Source: a virus. From it: a DNA stretch of 64,000 bases. The notes under the pieces are model-generated. The model saw only the letters and a list, made by a program, of their open reading frames with translations. It was not told where the DNA came from and made no database searches. Shown piece by piece: positions 40,008-47,282 of this stretch. Location: the IMG/VR virus record IMGVR_UViG_3300032080_000001, positions 1 to 64,000 of that record; one strand, written 5' to 3'. Positions within the stretch are counted from its first letter, which is position 1, and the number at the start of each line of letters is the position of its first letter. Position numbers and translations under genes: made by a program.

Positions 40008-41249
40008 GTGGCGCAAGCTGCACTTTCGGTCGGGGTGTCCAACCGAGACACCCCGGCTGACGCCACGTACCAGGCGTTCTTTGGTACGCGGTCCGGGCCG
40101 TTCGTCCCGATGTTGTCAGGGCTGCTCCGCGCACTTGGAGCAGCTTCTCTTTCGGACGGCGCTACCGGTACACTACTGTTATTGTACAGTGAGTACGTCC
40201 CGATGTCGCTCCGGAACGGGCACCTCGGGGACGATGGCTGGGTGATGGTGTGGCCGTCAAAGGAGCGGCTGGCCGAGGAGACGGGGAGGCGGCGCTCGAC
40301 GGTGAAGGAGCACCTTGCGGCGCTCGAAGCCCTCGGGGCTATCCGCCGCTCCAGAGAGCGGGTGAACGGACGCACGGGGGTGCTGTGGGTGCGCCCCACC
40401 CCCGCCCTCCTCGCGCACCTGGAGGCGAGGCCGGAGGTGCAGGCCACCCTGCGTCAGCGATTCAAGAGGCGCTACGACCCGCAGGTGACGCCCATCGAGT
40501 CGAGGTTCTTCCTGGCCGAAAATTCGGCCAGCACCTGGCCGGAAAACCGGCCACAACGGAAGAGTACTACGACCGAAGAAGAAGTAAACAGCAACACGCC
40601 GCAGGGGCGCCGCGCAGAGGACCGGACGCCGCTGGCGGAAATGGCCTGGCCGGAGGGCTGGGACGAGGGGCGGTTCGCCCGCTGGTTCGAGTACACGCAT
40701 GACGAAACGGTAGCCGACGTGAAGAGCATCTACGCGAGAATGGCCGAACTGCGGCAGACGCAGGACGCGGCCGAGGACGAGAGCGCCGAGGCCCGCGAAA
40801 AGCGGTTGGCGAAGCCGAAGTCGCAGCGGATGAACGGGGGCAGGAAGCAGGCGCCCAAGGTCGCGCGCACCGACACAGCGTCCGCTCTGATGCGGGACTT
40901 TAAGGCGCTGGTCACGACGAACTTCCCCAACGCGTACAACCCGCCGAACGACGTGAAGGCGCTTTCGCAGATGCGCATGCTCCTCGACCGGTACGGCGAG
41001 GCCGAGGTCCGGCGGCTCATGGAGTTCGTCGCTGACCCGACAACGTGGGGGCGTATCAAGACCAAGTGGCCGAAAATCGAGCTGTTTCAGCCCACTCCTG
41101 GTTGGCTGCTGGCCTGGAGCGAGTCGCTACTCCAGTGGATGAAGAGCGGCGCCCCCGATGCGGGGCAGGCTACCGGTCCGAAGCGCAGCGGCGGAGCCGA
41201 GGTTTACGACCGCGCTACGACCGACGCGAAGGGTCGCTCGACGTTCTGA
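40008..41249 (+). CDS. Replication initiator-like winged-helix protein
   Basis: The 413-residue protein has an N-terminal winged-helix region (GWVMVWPSKERLAEETGRRRSTVKEHLAALEALGAIRRSRERVNGRTGVLWV, about 84-135) as in replication and Rep proteins that recognise origins. The middle is Ser/Thr/Glu-rich, and a C-terminal helical domain follows from about 295. Two palindromes of the origin type are embedded at 40513-40553, encoding AENSASTWPENRP. This resembles lambda O, whose gene contains the origin repeats. GTG 40008 follows GGGAGAGG. A promoter-like motif (40164-40176) also lies inside the gene. The upstream frame around 1451 codes the same WPENRP words by chance of the repeat. Confidence 0.65.
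   Translation: MAQAALSVGVSNRDTPADATYQAFFGTRSGPFVPMLSGLLRALGAASLSDGATGTLLLLYSEYVPMSLRNGHLGDDGWVMVWPSKERLAEETGRRRSTVKEHLAALEALGAIRRSRERVNGRTGVLWVRPTPALLAHLEARPEVQATLRQRFKRRYDPQVTPIESRFFLAENSASTWPENRPQRKSTTTEEEVNSNTPQGRRAEDRTPLAEMAWPEGWDEGRFARWFEYTHDETVADVKSIYARMAELRQTQDAAEDESAEAREKRLAKPKSQRMNGGRKQAPKVARTDTASALMRDFKALVTTNFPNAYNPPNDVKALSQMRMLLDRYGEAEVRRLMEFVADPTTWGRIKTKWPKIELFQPTPGWLLAWSESLLQWMKSGAPDAGQATGPKRSGGAEVYDRATTDAKGRSTF
40513..40553. repeat. Two 18-bp palindromes inside the initiator gene
   Basis: TGGCCGAAAATTCGGCCA (40513-40530) and TGGCCGGAAAACCGGCCA (40536-40553) are inverted repeats of the same consensus, TGGCCGRAAAWYCGGCCA, as the four copies at 1451-1564. The start-to-start spacing is 23 bases. 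Their occurrence within the candidate initiator gene suggests autoregulation or an internal origin. Confidence 0.78.
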
Positions 41250-41256
41250 CCAGCTA

Positions 41257-41282
41257 CCGGTGCTCTACACGCAGAGCACCGG
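41257..41282 (+). terminator. Hairpin after the initiator gene
   Basis: CCGGTGCTCT (41257-41266) pairs perfectly with AGAGCACCGG (41273-41282) around a six-base loop. No T-run follows directly; the next promoter starts at 41294. Confidence 0.6.
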
Positions 41283-41293
41283 CGCTTGACCCC

Positions 41294-41322
41294 TTGACAA
41301 AAGTAGCTGACCCTATTAAACT
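41294..41322 (+). promoter_or_regulatory. Promoter TTGACA-17-TAAACT, leaderless ligase start
   Basis: TTGACA (41294-41299), a spacer ending in TGACCCTAT, and TAAACT (41317-41322) lie so that transcription would start at about 41329, the A of the ligase ATG. There is no Shine-Dalgarno. Confidence 0.7.
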
Positions 41323-41328
41323 GTTCGT

Positions 41329-42888
41329 ATGACGCAGACGTTTCGAGAGGGGGACCAAGTGGCGGTCCAAGGTGCGCTGCCCCGCGAAGAGGCTAAAGTC
41401 GTTCGTGTGTTTGGTGACTTCGCAGATTTGCCGCCTACCCGTGCAATTGTGCAGTACGCGTCGGGGCGGCGCGGCGTGCGGTCCCTTAGTGAACTCAAGC
41501 CGCTACACCCAGTGACACCTGCCGAGGAGAACACACCCCGCGTGACTACCGTAGATAGCGAGAACGGACCTTTTAAGCTCGCCTTCCCGCAGATGAAGCC
41601 GGGCATGCGCGTGCAAGAGGTGAACCTGCACGGCCAGACGATGCACGGCCGCATTCTTGGGAAGATAAATGCGTCCAAGGAGTTGCTGGTCCTTTTCGAC
41701 GGCAACACGCAGCCTTTAACGGTGCCTGCGGGGGCGGTCTCCGTACTCCCGGCGGACCCGTTGGACCAGATTCACCCGATGCTGGCGAAGAACCTGGACG
41801 ACTACAAGAGCCTCTCTCTCGACCAGTTGCTCCAGGATGACTCGTGGGGCGCCGAGGAGAAGTACGACGGCGAACGGACCATCCTCGCGGTGAACCTGAC
41901 CGGCCAGTCCTTCCGCGCAACGACGCGCGTAGTCGGTAAGAATACTGGCACGCTCGGAGAGAACACGGCTCGTTTGCCGCATCTCAAAGGGCTATTCCCG
42001 GTGCCCGAGGAGGGCACTACGGTCTTCGATGGCGAGCTGATGCACGAGAACGGCTTTCAAGCTCTCCGGAGCATCATGGGGAGCGACCCTGCGCTCGCTG
42101 TCGAGAAGCAGCGCGACCTGGGCTTCGTCGGCGTGCGTCTGTTCGACATCCTCTGGTTTGGCGGCAACGACCTGCGGGGGATGGAGTTCAAACAGCGGCG
42201 GGTGGTGCTGGAGACATGGTTCCGGGAGTCGTGGACGTGGCTCCAGGCGAACTACCCGATGACGCACGCCCTGTTCGCGGAGCACGTGTCCCTTTCGCCA
42301 CTCAAGTGGACGGCGGACGAGAAGCAGCATCTCCTTGAAACGGTGCTCGACGCGGGAGGTGAGGGCATAATGCTCAAGCACGCCCGTGGGCGGTACACCG
42401 ATACGACGGTCTCCGGCCAGCGGTCGGCGGACCTGCTCAAGGTGAAGCCGTTCGCGGAGACCGATGTCATCGTGGTGGGTTTCGAGGAAGGGAAGGGGCA
42501 GTTCAACACCGACAAGTACGGCGCCATTCACGTCGCGCAGTGGGTACCGCGCGACCGGGTGACGGCGGAGATGGCGAAGAACGAGTACGTGGCAGCGAAC
42601 GGTTTCGGCCTGCACAACAACGTCAGCGCACTCTACGACGACGCTTCCCGGTCCGGCCTGTTCCGGACGCACATGCTGGTTTACATGGGCACCACCGGCG
42701 GCTTCACGCAGGAGCAGGAGCAGGCGTTCCGCGCGGCGCCGGGGGATTTCATCGGCAAGGCGATGGAGGTCTCCTACCAGGAGAACGGCCGCTGGCCGAA
42801 GACGGGGCGACTCCGCCACTCCCACTTCGTGCGGATGCGCGATGACAAGAGCACCGATGACTGCACGTATGAGCCGAACACTGCGTGA
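41329..42888 (+). CDS. ATP-dependent DNA ligase with N-terminal SH3-like extension
   Basis: The 519-residue protein seals nicks in replicated or repaired DNA. The ligase motifs are motif I with K178 (EEKYDGERT), motif III VFDGEL, motif IIIa VRLFDILW, motif IV GGEGIMLKHA and motif V LLKVKPFAETDVIVVGF. The C-terminal 90 residues look like an OB-fold. The first about 145 residues are an extra region of two beta-rich SH3-like units (FREGDQVAVQGALP and KPGMRVQEVNLHGQTMHGRI) not usual in phage ligases. The transcript seems leaderless. It overlaps the next gene by 20 bases. Confidence 0.88.
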   Translation: MTQTFREGDQVAVQGALPREEAKVVRVFGDFADLPPTRAIVQYASGRRGVRSLSELKPLHPVTPAEENTPRVTTVDSENGPFKLAFPQMKPGMRVQEVNLHGQTMHGRILGKINASKELLVLFDGNTQPLTVPAGAVSVLPADPLDQIHPMLAKNLDDYKSLSLDQLLQDDSWGAEEKYDGERTILAVNLTGQSFRATTRVVGKNTGTLGENTARLPHLKGLFPVPEEGTTVFDGELMHENGFQALRSIMGSDPALAVEKQRDLGFVGVRLFDILWFGGNDLRGMEFKQRRVVLETWFRESWTWLQANYPMTHALFAEHVSLSPLKWTADEKQHLLETVLDAGGEGIMLKHARGRYTDTTVSGQRSADLLKVKPFAETDVIVVGFEEGKGQFNTDKYGAIHVAQWVPRDRVTAEMAKNEYVAANGFGLHNNVSALYDDASRSGLFRTHMLVYMGTTGGFTQEQEQAFRAAPGDFIGKAMEVSYQENGRWPKTGRLRHSHFVRMRDDKSTDDCTYEPNTA

Positions 42889-43528
42889 CCTGACCCCGGC
42901 CGACCTCCAGCGGGCGAACATCCCCGAGAGGTACTGGAGCGCGACGTTCAAGGACGTACCGAAGGGGGCCGAGCACTGGGGCCCGGTGAAGACCTACCTG
43001 ACGGACCTGGAGTCCTTCCTCGACAACGGGGAGGGACTCTACCTCTGGTCCGTCGAGAACGGAACCGGCAAGACGGCGCTCGCGACGCTCATCCTGCGCC
43101 GCGCGCTGCGGCTGGGGTACACCGGCTACTACACGCGGTCCGAGGCGGCGAAGCGGGCGATGCAGGTGCCTGAGCGCGTGCTATTCGATGAGGCGACCAC
43201 GGTGGAGCAGCGTCTCCGCGCGGTGGACGTGCTGGTGTTGGACGACTTCGGCAAGGAGTACCGCTCGCAGAACGGCAGTATGTTCACCGAGAGCGCCATC
43301 GAGGACCTGGTGCGCGAACGCGTCCAGCGGCGCAAGGTGACGCTCTACACGGCGAACATTCCGCCGCGCAAGCTCGCGGATAACGGGCTGTTCACGGTGG
43401 ACCTCGCGGACGTACTTCGCGAGAGCGTGGGACACATCGAAGTGGTCGGCCCCGACCGGGGCGGGAAGTTGTGGCGCCGGGACGCCGCCACGGACCTCAT
43501 GGACCGCCTGTACGACGGGGATTCGTAA
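42869..43528 (+). CDS. DnaC-like helicase loader ATPase
   Basis: The 219-residue protein is an AAA+ ATPase that would load the replicative helicase. Walker A is WSVENGTGKTALATL and Walker B is VLVLDDFGKEYRS; LADVLRESVGHIEVVGPDRG is the sensor region. ATG 42869 is chosen because it follows the start pattern MSRTLRDLTPADL; ATG 42842 and 42857 are upstream in-frame options. It precedes the DnaB-like helicase gene by four bases, a standard pairing. The end of the gene contains TTCGTAAGAA (43522-43531). Confidence 0.8.
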   Translation: MSRTLRDLTPADLQRANIPERYWSATFKDVPKGAEHWGPVKTYLTDLESFLDNGEGLYLWSVENGTGKTALATLILRRALRLGYTGYYTRSEAAKRAMQVPERVLFDEATTVEQRLRAVDVLVLDDFGKEYRSQNGSMFTESAIEDLVRERVQRRKVTLYTANIPPRKLADNGLFTVDLADVLRESVGHIEVVGPDRGGKLWRRDAATDLMDRLYDGDS

Positions 43529-43532
43529 GAAC

Positions 43533-44813
43533 ATGGATTACGGCAAGTTGGCCATTGCGAGGGCGCTGACCGACCAGAGTGTCGGAGCGTTCCTCGACCG
43601 GGACGTGCGCCCGGATATGATGCCGACCCCGGAGGACGGGGCGGTGCTCAAGTTCATTCTCGACTTCTTCCGGCAGCACCAGGCGGTGCCCGCGCCCCGG
43701 ACGGTCGAGACGCAGTTCCCCGGCTACGCTCTCGGGTACGCGCCGGACCCCGCGACGGCGTACGTGGACGCCATCGTGAAGCAGCACGTCCGCGTGCGGG
43801 CGCAGGAGGAGATTCTTCACGACGTGAAGCTCTTCCAGCACGGAGACCCACTCCAGGTCGCAGCGGGACTCCAGACGAAGCTCGCGCGGCTCTCCTCTCT
43901 CACGGAGGGGAACCGGGTTAAGCTGTACAACGAGCACGCGAGCGGGCGCTTCGCGCGGTACTTGAACCGCAAGAATCGCGTGGGCCTGCTCGGTATTCCG
44001 ACCCCGTGGTCGTCGCTGGACGACCTGACGCAGGGGTGGCTTCCCGAGATGTACGTCGGCGTGGCGGCGCGGCCCAAGACAGGTAAGACGTTCTGGATGC
44101 TCCGTGTGGCGTTGGCCGCGTGGCAGGCGGGGTACAAGGTCCTGTTCGTCAACAAGGAGTTGCCGGACGAGATGATGGAGAACCGCTCCGACGCCATCGG
44201 GGCGAAGCTCCCGTATGAGAAGCTCCGCACCGGCGCCCTCACGATGTTCGAGGAGCAGCGGCTGGAGCAGTACCTCAAGGACCTTGAGGCGAACCCGCCG
44301 TCCGACTGGTGGTGGCTGCACGACGTGTCGAACGTCTCGGCCATCCGGGCGAAGGTGGAGGAGTACAAGCCGGACATCGTGTTCATCGACGGCGCGTACC
44401 TGCTCGAAGACGAGATGGGCGGCCGGACGGAACGTGAGCAGCAGAAGAACCTGTCGCGAAACATCAAGCGCCTCGCACAGAAGACGAAGCTGCCGGTCAT
44501 CATTTCCATCCAGTTGAACCGGGACGGAGACCAGAAGAAGAGCAAGACGCAGTTGACCATGTCGAACGTGTACGGCTCTGACGCCTTCGCGCAGGACGTG
44601 GACCTGCTCATCGGCCTGGAGCAGTCGGACGACCAGCGGATGAACCGACAGCTCCAGATTACTCCGCTTGCCGTCCGCGAGGCCGAGGGCAAGCCCATCA
44701 TCGTGGGCTGGGACTTCGACACGATGGAGTCGCCGGACTACGGCTATCCGTCGAGCGTGGCCGGGATGGCGAACGACAAGGATGACGACGACGTGTTGAC
44801 CTTCAAGGACTGA
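43533..44813 (+). CDS. DnaB-like replicative helicase
   Basis: The 426-residue protein matches the DnaB C-terminal ATPase: Walker A AARPKTGKTFWML, Walker B PDIVFIDGAYLL, followed by NLSRNIKRLAQKTKLPVIISIQLNRDGD, VYGSDAFAQDVDLLIGLEQ as the later conserved blocks. The N-terminal 100 residues look like the helical DnaB N-domain. It would unwind DNA at the phage fork with the loader encoded before it. It starts four bases after the loader stop within ATGGATTACGG. Confidence 0.85.
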   Translation: MDYGKLAIARALTDQSVGAFLDRDVRPDMMPTPEDGAVLKFILDFFRQHQAVPAPRTVETQFPGYALGYAPDPATAYVDAIVKQHVRVRAQEEILHDVKLFQHGDPLQVAAGLQTKLARLSSLTEGNRVKLYNEHASGRFARYLNRKNRVGLLGIPTPWSSLDDLTQGWLPEMYVGVAARPKTGKTFWMLRVALAAWQAGYKVLFVNKELPDEMMENRSDAIGAKLPYEKLRTGALTMFEEQRLEQYLKDLEANPPSDWWWLHDVSNVSAIRAKVEEYKPDIVFIDGAYLLEDEMGGRTEREQQKNLSRNIKRLAQKTKLPVIISIQLNRDGDQKKSKTQLTMSNVYGSDAFAQDVDLLIGLEQSDDQRMNRQLQITPLAVREAEGKPIIVGWDFDTMESPDYGYPSSVAGMANDKDDDDVLTFKD

Positions 44814-44823
44814 GGGTTAGATT
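44796..44823 (+). promoter_or_regulatory. Promoter-like TTGACC-16-TAGATT before a structured RNA
   Basis: TTGACC (44796-44801) at the end of the helicase gene and TAGATT (44818-44823) are 16 bases apart. The expected start, about 44830, is just before the long paired arm at 44833. It could make a separate small RNA. Confidence 0.45.
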
Positions 44824-44829
44824 CGTTTT

Positions 44830-44923
44830 ATCAAGGCGCCGTGCAGAAAGGCTCCTGCCGTTGAGAGGCGGCGGGGCGGTCCTCCCCAGGTCCGCGAAGT
44901 GGCCTTACCCTGTACGGCGCTTT
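44830..44923 (+). ncRNA. Candidate structured RNA with 14-bp closing stem
   Basis: Arm 44833-44846 pairs with 44910-44923 over 14 positions (two G-U pairs), enclosing about 60 bases. Inside, AAGGC near 44848 pairs with GCCTT near 44903, and smaller hairpins are possible (GCCG/CGGC and GCGG/CCGC around a GGGG/CCCC stem). The layout suggests a multi-branch fold. A promoter-like TTGACC-16-TAGATT lies just upstream, and the next promoter begins at 44934. It may be a small RNA, an attenuator or a 3' end of the helicase operon. No family was recognised. Confidence 0.35.
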
Positions 44924-44933
44924 GCTGTACCCC

Positions 44934-44962
44934 TTGACAAATGTACATGACTCTATTAACTT
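44934..44962 (+). promoter_or_regulatory. Promoter TTGACA-17-TAACTT
   Basis: TTGACA (44934-44939), spacer ending TGACTCTAT, TAACTT (44957-44962). The sequence from here to the next ATG is a diverged copy of 39265-39340, including the CACGTTG and GGTACGG words and CTTACGA. Confidence 0.7.
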
Positions 44963-45006
44963 ACTGGCACGTTGCTGGTACGGTGTGCTTACGAACGGAG
45001 ACAAGC

Positions 45007-45237
45007 ATGTTGGTAGACGCTAAGGGATATCTCACCCGCGAAGGGTGGGAGGCTTTCGGGTTCGAGGCGCACGGGAAAGTGCCGGGCTTCTACTACCACC
45101 GCGAACTCGGCCTGGAGTTCGACATGAACGCCGCGCGGAGCCCCGCAGGCTTTGTGAAGTGGGTGTTCGTAATGGGCAAGGCCGAAGGGAGCCGGGAGAA
45201 GCTCCGTCAGATACAGCGCATGCTGGGGGTTCTATGA
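45007..45237 (+). CDS. Small hypothetical protein before the primase
   Basis: The 76-residue product is basic with two aromatic clusters (REGWEAFGFEAHG, PGFYYHRELGLEF) and a C-terminal helix. ATG 45007 is used because GGAGACAAGC precedes it; the longer upstream frame lies within the promoter. It overlaps the primase ATG by four bases and is part of the replication operon. Function not recognised. Confidence 0.55.
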   Translation: MLVDAKGYLTREGWEAFGFEAHGKVPGFYYHRELGLEFDMNAARSPAGFVKWVFVMGKAEGSREKLRQIQRMLGVL

Positions 45238-46331
45238 ACGCGGACAGCATCGTCTATGTACTGGAGGAGCTGGGCTCCCCGCGCGTGAAGAACCTCGGCA
45301 AGAACGTGCAGGCGTCCTGTCCGCTGGCTCCGTGGAACCACGGGTCGGGGAGTGACGCCTCCATGAAGCTCGGCGTGCTCGTCACGCAGGGGATGAGCCC
45401 GGCGAACTGCTTCTACCCCGGCTGCTTCCACGGCACGCTGCTGGAGTTGGTGGACGCCGTCGCGACGAAGAAAATCACAGACGGAGACTGGGAACTCGGC
45501 GGCGACGAGGTCTCTAACCTCAAGGCATTCGTAATGCTCGCGGAGGAGACCGACGAGGTGGACCTCTCCGGCGGTCGCGGCGCGGCCGTCGTGGAGCCCA
45601 TCCCACAGGACGTACTCGCCCTGGTCGGCGGCGGCTCCCCCTACTGGACGGAGCGGGGCGTCGGCCTGGTGACGGCGGACTTGTGGAAGCTCGGGGAGGG
45701 GAAGGGCCGTGCGTTCATCCCGCTCATCGACCGTCAGGGACAGGTCGTCGCCGTGAAGGGCCGCCTGCTGCCGGGCGAGGAGTACGACGAAATGCCCGGC
45801 ACGGGGAAGGCGCGCTCGGCCAAGTACCGGCTCTTCCCGGCGAGCTTCCCCTCCGGCGACTACCTTGTCGGGGAGCACCTGCTCACGAAGCCGGTGGACT
45901 TCCTGGTGGTTGTGGAGTCGGAGGCGGACGCCATCCTGCTGAACGAGTGGTTCCTCGACCCTGCGTTCCGTGACGCGTTCCCGTTCGGGCAGGCCACGGA
46001 CGGTGCGCTCGCGGTGTCCACGGCGGGCGGCGAGTTCACTGCGCGGCAGGTGCAGAAGATGGTCGAGGCCCTGACGGCGCAGGGTGAGGTCGCGGTCGGC
46101 ATGGACGCCGACCACGCTGGGCGACTCGCCACGCGGAAACTGGTGGACGCGCTGCGGAAGCGTGTACCCCGTGTGTCGGAAATCGAGTGGGAGCGGAAGG
46201 ACCCGTCCGATGACGACGACGGGAACGGCGGGAAGCTCTCCCGCGATGTGGTCAAGGCTGACGCGCGGCGGTCCATCGAGACGCGCATGGACTGGTTCCA
46301 GAAACGCATCACCGCCGCGCTCCGTACTTGA
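45234..46331 (+). CDS. DNA primase (DnaG-type, zinc and TOPRIM)
   Basis: The 365-residue protein makes RNA primers. The N-terminus has cysteine/histidine residues (SCPLAPWNH... NCFYPGCFHG) that resemble a zinc-binding element, then a TOPRIM-type region: DFLVVVESEADAILLNEW with the catalytic Glu, GMDADHAG with the acidic pair, and KDPSDDDD as the last acidic motif. The frame is open upstream, but ATG 45234 fits the operon overlap. It is shorter than typical DnaG because no helicase-binding domain is visible. Confidence 0.8.
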   Translation: MNADSIVYVLEELGSPRVKNLGKNVQASCPLAPWNHGSGSDASMKLGVLVTQGMSPANCFYPGCFHGTLLELVDAVATKKITDGDWELGGDEVSNLKAFVMLAEETDEVDLSGGRGAAVVEPIPQDVLALVGGGSPYWTERGVGLVTADLWKLGEGKGRAFIPLIDRQGQVVAVKGRLLPGEEYDEMPGTGKARSAKYRLFPASFPSGDYLVGEHLLTKPVDFLVVVESEADAILLNEWFLDPAFRDAFPFGQATDGALAVSTAGGEFTARQVQKMVEALTAQGEVAVGMDADHAGRLATRKLVDALRKRVPRVSEIEWERKDPSDDDDGNGGKLSRDVVKADARRSIETRMDWFQKRITAALRT

Positions 46332-46356
46332 CAAACCGGTAGCATACCGGTACATT
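46328..46356 (+). promoter_or_regulatory. Promoter TTGACA-17-TACATT with two ACCGGTA motifs
   Basis: TTGACA (46328-46333) and TACATT (46351-46356) are 17 bases apart; the spacer is filled by two ACCGGTA motifs (46335, 46346). It overlaps the primase stop and drives the single-strand-binding gene. Confidence 0.75.
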
Positions 46357-46436
46357 CCCGGTGTCTGAGCAAAGGCCAGACATCGAGCAACCCAACAGAG
46401 TGACCGCTACGGCACTCACACAGGAGACAACACCGT

Positions 46437-47150
46437 ATGAGCTTCGTCATCCAGAGCGGCTTCGACCAGGTGGACCGCATCGGTCTCGAAATCGAGGCGC
46501 GCAAGGCGCAGCAGAGCAATGGCGGCCAGTACCGCTTCTTCATGAGGTCGGGCGAGGAGAAGAAGGTCATCTTCCTCACCTCGAACCCGCCGGTCATCAA
46601 GGAGCACAACATCAAGCTGAACGGCAAGTGGGGGAACACCTTCACCTGCCTCGCGCAGATGGGTCAGGCGTGCCCTCTGTGCGATTCCGGCGACCGGCCG
46701 AGTGATGTGGGCTTCTTCTCCATCATCGACCGCACGGAGTTCACGGACAAGAACGGCGTGAAGCGCGCCGACAGCGTGAAGGTCTTCCCCGCGAAGTACA
46801 AGGTGCTCGCGCAGTTGAAGAAGTTCGCGCTCAAGTACGAGAAGACCGGCGGGCTGGTCGGCCGCGAGTTCGAGGTGTCGCGCTCCAGCGACAAGGCGCC
46901 CTCGACGGGCGACACGTTCATCCCCGAAGGGGTGTTCGACACCGACGAGATGGTGGCGCTCATCAACAAGCAGCGCGCGAAGGTGAAGACGCAGGACGGC
47001 ACGCCGCTCAAGCCCATCGCCTCGCTGGCGGACGTGGTGCCCGACTGGCGCGAGTACCTGGCGCCGAAGGAGGCGTCGGCCATCCGCGCGCTGCTCGGCC
47101 AGAAGGCCGACGAGTCGGACGAGGACGACAACGTGAACTTCGACGACTGA
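46437..47150 (+). CDS. Single-stranded DNA-binding protein
   Basis: The 237-residue protein resembles T4 gp32-like and T7-type ssDNA-binding proteins: a basic N-terminus, an OB-like core (VIFLTSNPPVIKEHNIKLNGKWGNTF), a cysteine cluster CLAQMGQACPLCDSGD that may bind zinc, and an acidic C-terminal tail SDEDDNVNFDD, typical for partner binding. It would coat single-stranded DNA at the fork and interact with primase, helicase and polymerase. CACAGGAGACAACACCGT precedes the ATG. Confidence 0.75.
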   Translation: MSFVIQSGFDQVDRIGLEIEARKAQQSNGGQYRFFMRSGEEKKVIFLTSNPPVIKEHNIKLNGKWGNTFTCLAQMGQACPLCDSGDRPSDVGFFSIIDRTEFTDKNGVKRADSVKVFPAKYKVLAQLKKFALKYEKTGGLVGREFEVSRSSDKAPSTGDTFIPEGVFDTDEMVALINKQRAKVKTQDGTPLKPIASLADVVPDWREYLAPKEASAIRALLGQKADESDEDDNVNFDD

Positions 47151-47186
47151 GCCCCGAAGGCTCGGACAGGTGACGTAAGAACGGAC

Positions 47187-47214
47187 GGGCGCGTGCGGCA
47201 CGCGCCCGCCTTCT
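47187..47214 (+). terminator. Hairpin after the ssDNA-binding gene
   Basis: GGGCGCGTG (47187-47195) pairs with CACGCGCCC (47199-47207) across a three-base loop and is followed by GCCTTCTT. Confidence 0.75.
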
Positions 47215-47222
47215 TAGGCCCC

Positions 47223-47282
47223 TTGACAAGTGCTGGTGTAACGTACCCACTACGGGTACTACACCCTTACGAACGGTAAACG
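47223..47282 (+). promoter_or_regulatory. Leader with TTGACA before DNA polymerase
   Basis: TTGACA (47223-47228) is clear and the region ends CTTACGAACGGTAAACG before the ATG, but no TANNNT box lies 17 bases downstream; TACCCA at spacing 15 is the nearest. Either the -10 is atypical or an activator is used. Confidence 0.4.

Noticed and set aside
40164-40203. Moving the initiator start downstream to ATG 40203 because of the internal promoter motif
   Set aside because: The upstream 65 codons read as a natural helical lead-in to the winged helix, and GTG 40008 has a good ribosome-binding site, so the longer product is kept and the motif is treated as internal.
44941-45006. Upstream extension of the small gene before the primase
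   Set aside because: The extension lies inside the promoter; ATG 45007 with GGAGAC upstream is better.
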